DNA from: a virus
Length of the DNA stretch: 30,764 bases
Reading direction: 5' to 3' (one strand)
IMG/VR virus record: IMGVR_UViG_3300048919_000409
Coordinates: 1-30,764 of that record
Below the pieces are notes generated by a model. It had not been told where the DNA came from. It made no database searches and saw only the letters and a list, made by a program, of their open reading frames with translations. Positions 23,791 to 30,624 of the stretch are shown one piece after another. The position numbers were made by a program, and so were the translations under genes. The stretch's first letter is position 1. Each line of letters starts with the position of its first letter.

Positions 23791-25305
23791 TTAGCCCTCC
23801 ACCATCTCGCGGACCCTCGCCAGGTCCTTGTCGTTGTCGCCGGTCAGGTCCCCGCTCTCGCGGAGGAAGTCGGTGAAGGCCGAGCCCTCGCGCAGCGTCT
23901 TCTTCGACTCCACCGTTTTCCCGCTCGGGTCGGTGTTGTCTTTGCCGCTGGGCGCCAGGCCTTTGATCCGCGGCGTGCCGCCCGCGGCCTCGATCAGCCG
24001 GACCGAGGTGGCGAGGTCGGCGCGGATGCGCGCCTCGACCACGGCCTCGGCGGTCAGCTCTTTGCCCTCGGCGTCGGTGAGCTGCGCCTCGGTGACGACG
24101 ATGCCGGCGCGCGGCCCGCCCGCCGTGAGCATGTAGTTCTGGCGGATCTGGTTGGCGTACTCGCCGGGGAGACCGTTGCGCTCGACCTCGGCGATTTTGC
24201 TCTCGGCGAAGGTGGCCAGCTCGCGCAGCTCCTCGCGCTCCTGGACGATTTCCTCCGCCATCTCCTCGGCGGATTTGGTGCTGTCGCTGAACTCCTCGAT
24301 CAGCGCCGAGCGCTGCTCCGACAGAGCGGCGTCCAGGTCAGCTTTGGTGATGGCACCCTCGGCGACCGGGGCAGTGCCGCCGCCGCCGTTGCTCTCGCGC
24401 AGGCTCTCGGCGAGCGTCGGGTTCTCTTCCGCGAGGGCCTCGGAAAGCTGCGCCGGCGTCAGCTTGGCGATTTCCTCGCTGCTCATCTCGGACAGCTTCT
24501 TTTTCACCGGGCGCTCCTCGTCTGCGTCGTCGGGGTCTGCATCACGCGAAGCAGAATAGGCGGACTCCAAAAGTGAAACCGCCGAAGCCACCTGGGCGGG
24601 CGTCGCGTGCTCGGTCAGAAAGCCACCACCGGCGCCGGCGCGCGGGACGAAATCCACGCTGCCCTGCGGGGTGGAACGGATGCCCTCGATCACGGCGCCT
24701 TTCTTCGTGGTGTCCCATGAAGGACGCCCGATCCGAGCGCCGGTCGGCCATGCGTTGATCGAGACGGCGAGGGCGAAGGGGTCCTCTTCCATCATCTCGC
24801 GGACGATCTTGTACGGGATCAGCTCGCCGACGACGCCGCCCTTGCGGAAGCCGTTCTCTTCGTCGGACTCCAGCGACAGCTCGGGGTCGTACCAGGTTTT
24901 GAGCAGGCGCCCGCCGAGTTCCTTCGAGCTGCGCCCTTTCTCCTGGAGGAATTCGGCGAAGGCCTCGGCGATCTCCTCGGCGACGTGGTCCATGTACATC
25001 CGCCAGCCCGAGAAGACGCCGGCGTTCTCGGCCAGCATCCGCGGCTCGTAGATCGGCTGGAAGCCTTTGATGGCCTTGCCTTTCGACTGGCACGGGCGGA
25101 TCACGGCGAACTTGGCGACCTTCACCTTGTGGCCGCCCTCGATCACGCGCTCCTCGAAGAGCTTGCCTTTCTTCGGCACGACCGGCGTGGCCCGCTCGAT
25201 CAGGATCGGCGCCGTGGCGATCGGGGTGACGCCCTCCAGGAGCTGGACACCCTCCGCCAGCTCGTCGGTGGGCTCGGGCTTGGGAGCGTCGTTCTTCTTC
25301 GCCAT
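23791..25305 (-). CDS. Prohead protease fused to a scaffold domain
   Basis: A 504-residue protein. Residues about 25-235 are the protease: the likely catalytic histidine is H107 in WRMYMDHV and the likely serine is S182 in FALAVSINAW, separated as in herpesvirus-like prohead proteases. Supporting segments are RLLKTWYDPELS and GVVGELIPYKIV. Residues about 235-270 are a linker. Residues 270-400 are charged helix (SSEEIAKLTPAQLSEALAEE, later a long Glu-rich coiled coil), as in phage scaffolds, and the rest may be the self-cleaved tail. Fused protease-scaffold genes before the capsid gene are well known (lambda C/Nu3). ATG 25305 lacks a Shine-Dalgarno sequence; TAGACT ends 9 bases upstream. M274 (24486) could start a separate scaffold. 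Confidence 0.82.
   Translation of the reverse strand: MAKKNDAPKPEPTDELAEGVQLLEGVTPIATAPILIERATPVVPKKGKLFEERVIEGGHKVKVAKFAVIRPCQSKGKAIKGFQPIYEPRMLAENAGVFSGWRMYMDHVAEEIAEAFAEFLQEKGRSSKELGGRLLKTWYDPELSLESDEENGFRKGGVVGELIPYKIVREMMEEDPFALAVSINAWPTGARIGRPSWDTTKKGAVIEGIRSTPQGSVDFVPRAGAGGGFLTEHATPAQVASAVSLLESAYSASRDADPDDADEERPVKKKLSEMSSEEIAKLTPAQLSEALAEENPTLAESLRESNGGGGTAPVAEGAITKADLDAALSEQRSALIEEFSDSTKSAEEMAEEIVQEREELRELATFAESKIAEVERNGLPGEYANQIRQNYMLTAGGPRAGIVVTEAQLTDAEGKELTAEAVVEARIRADLATSVRLIEAAGGTPRIKGLAPSGKDNTDPSGKTVESKKTLREGSAFTDFLRESGDLTGDNDKDLARVREMVEG
24553..24583 (-). promoter_or_regulatory. Promoter-like element inside the protease-scaffold gene
   Basis: GGCGGTTTC, 16 bases, TATTCT, inside coding codons 241-251 of the protease-scaffold gene. 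It is the closest match to the element at 16206-16236. It lies exactly in the linker between protease and scaffold domains, about 70 bases before the in-frame ATG at 24486. The promoter role is inferred. Confidence 0.4.
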
Positions 25306-25314
25306 CGCGTGGCG

Positions 25315-25345
25315 AGTCTAGGCCAGCCCCGAACGGGAAACCGTC
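25315..25345 (-). promoter_or_regulatory. Promoter-like element before the protease-scaffold gene
   Basis: GACGGTTTC, 16 bases, TAGACT, then 9 bases to the ATG at 25305. It fills the 38-base gap and just touches the stop of the upstream gene. It shares GGTTTC and the 16-base spacing with the copies at 16206 and 24553. Confidence 0.5.
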
Positions 25346-26900
25346 AGCCGCCGATGAAACCGCGGTGCTGCGCGCTCGCCGTCTTGCGGCGGCGGTACTC
25401 GGTCTGCATCACCTTGAGGTGGGCGCGCTCCTTCGGAGTGCGGCCGGGGTTGGCGTCGATTTCGCGGCTGAGGATGCGATCGCTCCAGCCTTCGACGGTC
25501 TTCGCCGACACGTCGCCGAACGAGGCGTCCGAGTTCGAGCGGTGGCTGGCGAAGGAAGGATCGTCGCGCTGGCCGGGTCCGCCCGACGTGGAGCGTTTGG
25601 TCGGCGCCGACGGCAGCGGCAGCCCGGACGGAGTCGTGTGCGGCTTGCCCGGTTTCCCCACGTCGGCGAGCCCGTCGAGGTTCTGTTTCGAGCGCCGCGA
25701 CCCGGTGAACGGTTTCGCGCCGGGGATCGGCTCGCCACCTTTACTCGGGCCTCGATCGAGCGTGGTCGAGCTGCGCCCTTTCGGTTTGAGGCCGGCGGCC
25801 TTGCGCTCTTTGTCGGTCGGCTCGCGGCCGTGCATCGTCTTGAAGTTCTTGATGAGCGTGTCTTCCGAGAAGCGCCGCTGTTTCTCCGCGCCTTCCCGCG
25901 CTCGGATCTCGTCCGATTCGTTGCGCGAGCGGATCGCGCCGCCGAGGCCTTTCTCGTTTCGGTCCTTCGCTTTGCGCTCGTTCGCGGCGCGCTCTTTCCT
26001 GGAGGGCAGCTTGGCCGATTTGCGTGCGGCCGCGGCGCGGGCGGCGACAGCGTCGGGGTGCGGCGCGCCGGGCAGTTTCGGGTTGTCAGCGGGAAGCGCG
26101 CCGACCTTCTGCGACGTATCCACGCCGCTGTGCGAGGTCGTGCCGCCGAGGGATTTTGGATGAGTGGATTTCGCCGAGCGCGAAGCGATGATCGAGGTCG
26201 CGCTGGCCTCACCGGCGAACCTGGAGACCATCCCGTTACTGCCGGGATGCGACAGCTCGAAGGCTGCTGGTCCGCTGTCCGGTTTGATCTTCTTCGCAGT
26301 GATCCCGTCGGGGAAGTGGACCGTGTCGCCGTGCTTGAGCTTCGACAGCTCGGCGCGGATCTGCGAGTACGCGCCGACGTGCTTGCCGTCGCGGGTGACG
26401 TAGCCGGACACATGCGTGCTGTTCTCTTCGAGCGGCGCCTCGCGGAGCCCCAGCTCGATCATCAGCTCGTCGGCGGCGCCCGCCTCGTGCAGCTCGGTCA
26501 CTTTCGCGAGCGCGTCCTTGTCCACCTTCGCGAGCGCGAGCAAGTCGATCTGGCTAGCGACCTCGGAGGCTTCGGACGTGCCCTTGGCTTCGACCGTCTT
26601 GCCGAGCTTCGGGTTGGTGACTTCGAAGCGGGCGCGGTAGCTGCCGACGCTGGGCGCGGTCGGCGCCACGAGCTTGATCGCCGTGCCGTGCGGGAGCAGC
26701 ACGGTGTGGGTGGTCGAGTTCTGGTCGGCCAGGTCGTAGAGGGCGTTCGAGATCTGCGAGGTCTTCGCCATCACGAGCCCGTTGTCGCGTTCGACCACGC
26801 CGACCCGGATGCGCTGGCCCGCGCCTTGGCGGCCGGTCGCCGGCGGGACCTCCGCCTCGTTGACGCGCACGTCGTCGTAGTTGCCGCCGAGCAGGCCCAC
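25344..26900 (-). CDS. Large basic head-module protein with a duplicated domain
   Basis: A 518-residue protein with a GTG start at 26900. Residues about 48-117 and 179-238 look like two copies of one small beta-domain: each opens with SQI-x2-x-L, then a 'h-V-x2-P-x-G-x-a-x-K' strand turn, 'FE(V/L)' and a Gly-Ser-Ala helix ('EASEVASQI', 'EASATSIIA'). The second copy is preceded by HVSGYVTRDGKHVGAYSQIR, a segment common in phage head proteins. Residues 240-470 are basic and low in complexity (NERKAKDRNEKGLGGAIRSR). The end is helical and basic (RTPKERAHLKVMQTEYRRRK). It lies just before the protease and may be an internal, DNA-contacting head protein. I cannot name a family. Confidence 0.72.
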   Translation of the reverse strand: MGLLGGNYDDVRVNEAEVPPATGRQGAGQRIRVGVVERDNGLVMAKTSQISNALYDLADQNSTTHTVLLPHGTAIKLVAPTAPSVGSYRARFEVTNPKLGKTVEAKGTSEASEVASQIDLLALAKVDKDALAKVTELHEAGAADELMIELGLREAPLEENSTHVSGYVTRDGKHVGAYSQIRAELSKLKHGDTVHFPDGITAKKIKPDSGPAAFELSHPGSNGMVSRFAGEASATSIIASRSAKSTHPKSLGGTTSHSGVDTSQKVGALPADNPKLPGAPHPDAVAARAAAARKSAKLPSRKERAANERKAKDRNEKGLGGAIRSRNESDEIRAREGAEKQRRFSEDTLIKNFKTMHGREPTDKERKAAGLKPKGRSSTTLDRGPSKGGEPIPGAKPFTGSRRSKQNLDGLADVGKPGKPHTTPSGLPLPSAPTKRSTSGGPGQRDDPSFASHRSNSDASFGDVSAKTVEGWSDRILSREIDANPGRTPKERAHLKVMQTEYRRRKTASAQHRGFIGG

Positions 26901-26902
26901 CG

Positions 26903-28036
26903 CTAGACCACCACGCCGCCGCGGCTGTAGCGCGGCCGCGATTCACGGCGTCGGGTGGTGGGTGCGCTCGTGCCGCCCGAGATGATCGAGGACTTGGGGC
27001 CGGCGCCACCGCCGGGCACGCTCGACGCGGTGCTGATCCGCGGCGGCTTGGGCGCCGACGGCGTGGAGCTGCCCGCCTTCGGGAAGGTGCGCCGTTCGCT
27101 GACCGCCCGCGGGTTGGTCACGCCGGTGCGGTTGGTGTACCGGCGGAGGTAGCGGCGGTCGTGCTTGGTGAGCGCGCCGGTTTCGACGGACGAGGCGTTC
27201 TTGTTGCCGCGCAGGGCGGCGATCGTCTGCCGGCCGATGACGCCGTCCACCTGGAGCCCGTGCCGTTTCTGAAACTGTTCGACGCGCGCTTTCGTTTTGC
27301 CGCCGTAGGTGCCGGTCTCGGAGATCCCCAACCGCCGCTGCACCGCCGAGACCTCACGGCCGCTCGATCCCGTGGTGATGAACTGACCACCGCCGGGCGT
27401 GCCTTTCGGCGCGCGCTTGTGGTTGTAGGAGTAGATGCTCGATTTCGGCGTCTTCGCTTTTTCGGGTTTGATCGGCCGGAAGCCGGGGCGCGTGGCGGCG
27501 ACCGGCAGCATCCAGTTCGGCGTGGCCTCGATCAGCGCGGCCGACTCGGCGACCAGCAGCGTGAAGTCGTCCAGCGTGGAGGCGCCGTACATGCGCGCCC
27601 TGGTCAGCATCTCGGCGACCTCGTTGCCACCGAGCGCGGAGCCCACGTCGCGGATGACGTAGTACGCCTCCTCGACCTGGGCGAGGCGGGACAGCGCGGC
27701 CCAGTCCTCGGAGAGGTGCTCGGAGACGGTGGCGTGTGACTTCGCCTTCTTCGCCTCCCACTCGGCGATCGCTTTCGCCGCGGCCGCCTTGATGGCCGGG
27801 TGGACGCCGCCTTTGCCTTCCGACCAGTTGCGCACGACGCCGACGGCCATGCTGATCGCTTTCGACTCGTCGTGGCCGTTTTTGACCATCGCGTGGGCGA
27901 CGTGCTGGATGTAGGTCGGCAGCCCACCGGCGCGCGCCACCCAGTTCGACGTTTTCGAGGACGAGAAGGGCTTGGCGCCCTTGTCGTGCGGGTCTTCGCC
28001 CGCCTCCTGGATTTGCGCGAAGAAGGTCCCGGTCAC
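26903..28036 (-). CDS. Head-module protein with a peptidoglycan-binding domain
   Basis: A 377-residue protein; GTG 28036 overlaps the preceding stop (GTGA). Residues about 30-97 (NWVARAGGLPTYIQHVAHAM, then KAISMAVGVVRNWSEGKGGV and an Ala/Lys helix) match a small helical domain I have often seen in proteins next to capsid proteases of actinobacterial phages. Residues 206-220 contain HKRAPKGTPGGGQF, a typical phage-head tail-piece. Residues 226-277 are a PG_binding_1 domain: REVSAVQRRLGISETGTYGG, then RVEQFQKRHGLQVDGVIGRQ and TIAALRG. The last 90 residues are Ser/Arg/Pro-rich. No catalytic domain is seen, so it is not an endolysin. A cell-wall-binding module in the head module is unusual. Confidence 0.78.
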   Translation of the reverse strand: MTGTFFAQIQEAGEDPHDKGAKPFSSSKTSNWVARAGGLPTYIQHVAHAMVKNGHDESKAISMAVGVVRNWSEGKGGVHPAIKAAAAKAIAEWEAKKAKSHATVSEHLSEDWAALSRLAQVEEAYYVIRDVGSALGGNEVAEMLTRARMYGASTLDDFTLLVAESAALIEATPNWMLPVAATRPGFRPIKPEKAKTPKSSIYSYNHKRAPKGTPGGGQFITTGSSGREVSAVQRRLGISETGTYGGKTKARVEQFQKRHGLQVDGVIGRQTIAALRGNKNASSVETGALTKHDRRYLRRYTNRTGVTNPRAVSERRTFPKAGSSTPSAPKPPRISTASSVPGGGAGPKSSIISGGTSAPTTRRRESRPRYSRGGVVV

Positions 28037-28398
28037 GCGGCCAACGGTACCGCGTCGCCGATCGTGATCCCGCCGGCCGCTTCCACGGCTAGCTGGTTGA
28101 GCACGGTCAGCGCGATCTCGCCCTGGTTGGGCGGCACGCCCTCGTACGCGCGGCGCCAGCCCTCTTCGGTGCCGCGGATCGCGGCCTGGGCGATGGCGCG
28201 GTCGGCCGAGTCCTTGGGCCAGACGATCGCTCCGAGCGGTGGGTCCTCCGAGCGCACCGACTCCGTGGTGACGAGCGGCTCACCTGGGCGGAGCGCCCGC
28301 TGCCAGAAGACCTCGAACGGCACGGCTTCCCTGCGAGCTTCGACTCCGAGCTGTCGAAGCTGCTCGTGGGGGGCGTCATACCGTTGCCGGGCGGGCAC
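28033..28398 (-). CDS. Hypothetical protein
   Basis: A 121-residue protein. GTG at 28398 is taken as the start because the stop of the upstream gene is at 28419 and the longer frame beyond it is a shadow. A TATCTT hexamer ends 6 bases before the start. The N-terminus is basic and helical (YDAPHEQLRQLGVEARREAV), followed by PFEVFWQRALRPGEPLVTTE and IVWPKDSADRAIAQAAIRGT. The middle 'FE.FW..a.r.G.P' segment is often seen in small proteins near phage portal genes. It has no membrane segment or Cys. The stop overlaps the next start. Confidence 0.65.
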   Translation of the reverse strand: MPARQRYDAPHEQLRQLGVEARREAVPFEVFWQRALRPGEPLVTTESVRSEDPPLGAIVWPKDSADRAIAQAAIRGTEEGWRRAYEGVPPNQGEIALTVLNQLAVEAAGGITIGDAVPLAA

Positions 28399-28418
28399 GT
28401 GACGAAGATACCTGAGCG

Positions 28419-29606
28419 CTAGGCGGCGACGTAGACGCGGTTGCCGTCGTTCGTCGTCACCCGCACGTCGCCTTCGCGCCAGAGCTTCGAGAGCGTGGCC
28501 GCGGCCTCGTCGTTCGAGCAGCGCGCCGCGGTGGCGACGGCGCCGATGTTCGCGCCCTGCGAGCCGCGCGACTGGATGAAGGACATCGCCGCGCCCTCGA
28601 CAGTGCCGGTCGAGCCCTGGCCGGGGTTCGACGCCGAGCCGCGGTCCTCGTTGCCGATCACGGTGAAGACGGGCTCGCCACCGCCGAGCTGCTCGCACCT
28701 CACCTTGCCGCCGGCGCCGAGCGCGGTCAGCGCGGCGCGGATCTCCTCGGGCTCGAAGCCGGCGAAGGCCTCGACCGCCTGGCGCTTGCGGAACGTCTGC
28801 TGGCGGAGCACCCACGGTTCGATTTCGGCGACGACCTTGTCCACGTTCACCGGCGGCCGCGGCTCGGCCTTCGGCTTCGGCCGGTGCGGCACCCACGGCT
28901 CGGCGTCCTCGGGTTCGGGCTCCGCCGGCGGGGTAGCAGCGGCAAGGCTCGGCGGGGAGGAATCGACAGCAGCCGCGTCATCGTCCTCCCCGCCGCTCGG
29001 GCTTTCGTCGGCACCGTCCGACGGGGACCGCGGCGGCAAAGTCTCGGCCGAGCCCGCGTGCTTATCCGATGACCCCTCAGCAGCTCCTTCGACGCACTCG
29101 GCCATCAGCCGGTAGGCGCGCGACGCGGTGGCGCCCACGGCGTTCAGCGTCCCGTCGGCGACGAGTTCCTGGATCGCGAAGCGGAGCGCGTTCTTGGAAC
29201 GGTCTTCCCCGATCGCGGCCGCGATCTGTTTCGCCTTCAACCAGCGGCCGGGGTTCGCCTCGAAGACGAGCACCACCGCCTGCTTCGCGGTGCGCTTCTG
29301 GCCGGGCGCCAGCGCCGCGATCGACTGGAGGCCGTCGTCGGTCACCGCGGTGGGCTCGGGCTCGGCCGGCGGCGGGACCACCTGCACGCCGGACGCCGCG
29401 GCGCGTTCGAGTTCGTCGGGGTCGATCAGCTCGCGCAGGTCGGCGGCGTAGCGCTCGGCGAGCTGCCCCAGCTCGGGCGCGGTGAAGGTGACGTGGTCGG
29501 CGCCCAGCTCGCGGACCAGGGCGATCGACGCGGGCACGCTGCCGGTCGGCGCGTGGTCGCGCATCAGCACGTAGAGGAAGGCGGTGAGGGGATCGGGTGA
29601 CGGCAT
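28419..29606 (-). CDS. Protein with three winged-helix-like segments, possible DNA-binding regulator
   Basis: A 395-residue protein. Residues 1-65 are helical (DPLTAFLYVLMRDHAPTGSV). Residues about 105-168 form a winged-helix-like unit: KQAVVLVFEANPGRWLKAKQ, then IAAAIGEDRSKNALRFAIQE and a short wing. Residues 170-252 are a disordered Asp/Ser/Pro-rich linker. Residues 255-317 are a second unit (VVAEIEPWVLRQQTFRKRQA) and 337-395 a third (GANIGAVATAARCSNDEAAA then TLSKLWREGDVRVTTNDGNR). Such units often bind DNA, but can also mediate protein contacts. It is the first gene after the longest non-coding gap of the window. ATG 29606 has no Shine-Dalgarno sequence. A regulator or small terminase-like role is possible; neither is proven. 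Confidence 0.7.
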   Translation of the reverse strand: MPSPDPLTAFLYVLMRDHAPTGSVPASIALVRELGADHVTFTAPELGQLAERYAADLRELIDPDELERAAASGVQVVPPPAEPEPTAVTDDGLQSIAALAPGQKRTAKQAVVLVFEANPGRWLKAKQIAAAIGEDRSKNALRFAIQELVADGTLNAVGATASRAYRLMAECVEGAAEGSSDKHAGSAETLPPRSPSDGADESPSGGEDDDAAAVDSSPPSLAAATPPAEPEPEDAEPWVPHRPKPKAEPRPPVNVDKVVAEIEPWVLRQQTFRKRQAVEAFAGFEPEEIRAALTALGAGGKVRCEQLGGGEPVFTVIGNEDRGSASNPGQGSTGTVEGAAMSFIQSRGSQGANIGAVATAARCSNDEAAATLSKLWREGDVRVTTNDGNRVYVAA

Positions 29607-29614
29607 GGCGAGAA

Positions 29615-29642
29615 CTTATGCGTACCGCCAGACAGCAATAAG
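29615..29642 (-). promoter_or_regulatory. AT-rich island with an inverted repeat before the winged-helix gene
   Basis: In the 118-base gap 29607-29724, which otherwise holds nothing I can identify, lies an AT-rich stretch bearing imperfect inverted arms CTTATGC and GCAATAAG separated by 13 bases. CATAAG ends 8 bases before the ATG at 29606 and could be a -10 hexamer. It may be a promoter with an operator for the adjacent winged-helix protein. Confidence 0.35.
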
Positions 29643-29724
29643 CGTCAGCTCGGAGATCCGGCCGGCGCGGCCCGGTCCCAGCCCACAGCCAGATCCGCCC
29701 GCCGACTCTCCGGTTACGGGTCGA

Positions 29725-29886
29725 TCAGCGCGCCCGCCAGATCCCGAGCGCCAACCAGGCCATCACGAGCCCGCACGCCAGCGCGATCAGCCCGGCGCCT
29801 CGCGCGGCGGCTATCGCCTCTCCCCCCAGTCCCAGGACGGAGAGGATCAGGATCGACCACCACAGCTCGGGCCACTCGCTCCTCAT
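29725..29886 (-). CDS. 53-residue two-span membrane protein
   Basis: ATG 29886 overlaps the preceding stop (ATGA), TGA at 29725-29727. After MRSEWPELWW there is a hydrophobic helix (SILILSVLGLGG), a short loop EAIAAARG, a second hydrophobic helix (AGLIALACGLVMAWLALGIW) and a basic end RAR. Two spans with short soluble ends and small size are compatible with a holin or a membrane accessory protein. No endolysin gene is visible nearby, so the lysis role is not supported. It is the last gene of the right-hand overlapping string. Confidence 0.65.
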   Translation of the reverse strand: MRSEWPELWWSILILSVLGLGGEAIAAARGAGLIALACGLVMAWLALGIWRAR

Positions 29887-30203
29887 GGGAGAGGTCTACC
29901 GCAGGCGGGGCAACAGGGCGGCGTCGGTGGCTCCTCCCCGGCCACGATGAGTTCGAGCGCTTCCTGGTCGTCCTCGTCCAGCGGGCAGCCCGCGTTGTAG
30001 ATCGCGGTGCAGCCGGAGGACATCTCGATCCGCTCGGCTACCTGGGCCTTCGTCATGCCGGTGCCCTGGTAGGCCATGCGGGCGACGTGGTCCTGGGCGC
30101 CGTGAGCGGTCCAGGCGTGCCAGTCGGAGAGAGGCGCCGTCAGCACGTCGTAGCGGACGCGCACCCAGCGGACGATCGCCTCGAAGATCTCCTCGTCGGT
30201 CAC
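29883..30203 (-). CDS. Hypothetical protein with a C-terminal CCPACG knuckle
   Basis: A 106-residue protein. GTG at 30203 is preferred over GTG at 30245 because it gives a 4-base GTGA overlap with the preceding stop, the habit of this string. The N-terminus (MTDEEIFEAIVRWVRVRYDV) and GTGMTKAQVAERIEMSSG near residue 48 are helical; the latter looks loosely like a helix-turn-helix. The end PPCCPACGRPLP is half a zinc ribbon. It may pair its single knuckle with that of another subunit. Family not recognised. Confidence 0.65.
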   Translation of the reverse strand: MTDEEIFEAIVRWVRVRYDVLTAPLSDWHAWTAHGAQDHVARMAYQGTGMTKAQVAERIEMSSGCTAIYNAGCPLDEDDQEALELIVAGEEPPTPPCCPACGRPLP

Positions 30204-30448
30204 GGCGCTCCCCACGGCGACGCGGGTGGGCTGGACGGTGGCCACGCCGGTGCGAAGACGCCGTCGCGGAGATCCGTCTTGCAGTCGGGGCAGGTCAGGC
30301 CCTCACGAGCCTGGCGGCGTAGCTCCCTCATCTCGTCGGGCTCGATCTTGTCGCCGTCGTTCAGCTCGCGCCCGCCGGCGAGCACGGGCACCGCGGCGGA
30401 GCAGCCGGGGCACTTCACGCCGATCCAGGTCCGACCGAGCCCGCTCAC
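30200..30448 (-). CDS. Small zinc-ribbon protein
   Basis: An 82-residue protein; GTG 30448 overlaps the preceding stop (GTGA). Two knuckles, VKCPGCSAAVPVL near residue 13 and LTCPDCKTDLRDG near residue 53, are separated by a 36-residue charged helical region, giving a C-x2-C ... C-x2-C zinc ribbon with a long insert. The end is Pro-rich. Zinc ribbons of this kind bind nucleic acid or protein. The longer frame upstream of 30448 is a shadow of the neighbouring gene. Confidence 0.68.
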   Translation of the reverse strand: MSGLGRTWIGVKCPGCSAAVPVLAGGRELNDGDKIEPDEMRELRRQAREGLTCPDCKTDLRDGVFAPAWPPSSPPASPWGAP

Positions 30449-30624
30449 GGGGAAGGCCAGGTCGCTCGGTCCCAGCGGTAGAAGTTGCGCCCCGTGCCGC
30501 GGATCTCCTTCGGGAAGAGCCCTGGTCGATCGGGGTAGCGCTCGCGCAGCAGCTCCAGGTTCTCGGCGTGCTGCTGGTCCACGTCGAGGCAAGCGAGGAA
30601 GATCCGGCGCAGGTAGCTATCCAC
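30445..30624 (-). CDS. Small basic hypothetical protein
   Basis: A 59-residue protein: GTG at 30624, TGA at 30445-30447. It starts VDSYLRRIFLACLDVDQQHA (V read as Met), continues ENLELLRERYPDRPGLFPKE and ends RNFYRWDRATWPSP. The first 30 residues are a helix, the rest is aromatic and basic. It overlaps the upstream gene by 8 bases and the zinc-ribbon gene by 4. There is no recognised family; coding is supported by its overlaps on both sides and sensible residue use. Confidence 0.58.
   Translation of the reverse strand: MDSYLRRIFLACLDVDQQHAENLELLRERYPDRPGLFPKEIRGTGRNFYRWDRATWPSP

Noticed and set aside
26903-28036. Endolysin assignment for the PG-binding protein
   Set aside because: There is no catalytic domain; the flanking regions are head-type helical and basic tails and the neighbours are capsid genes.
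17930-29886. Lysis cassette formed by the two small membrane proteins
   Set aside because: They are almost 12 kb apart and no endolysin is adjacent to either, so a holin name is not supported.
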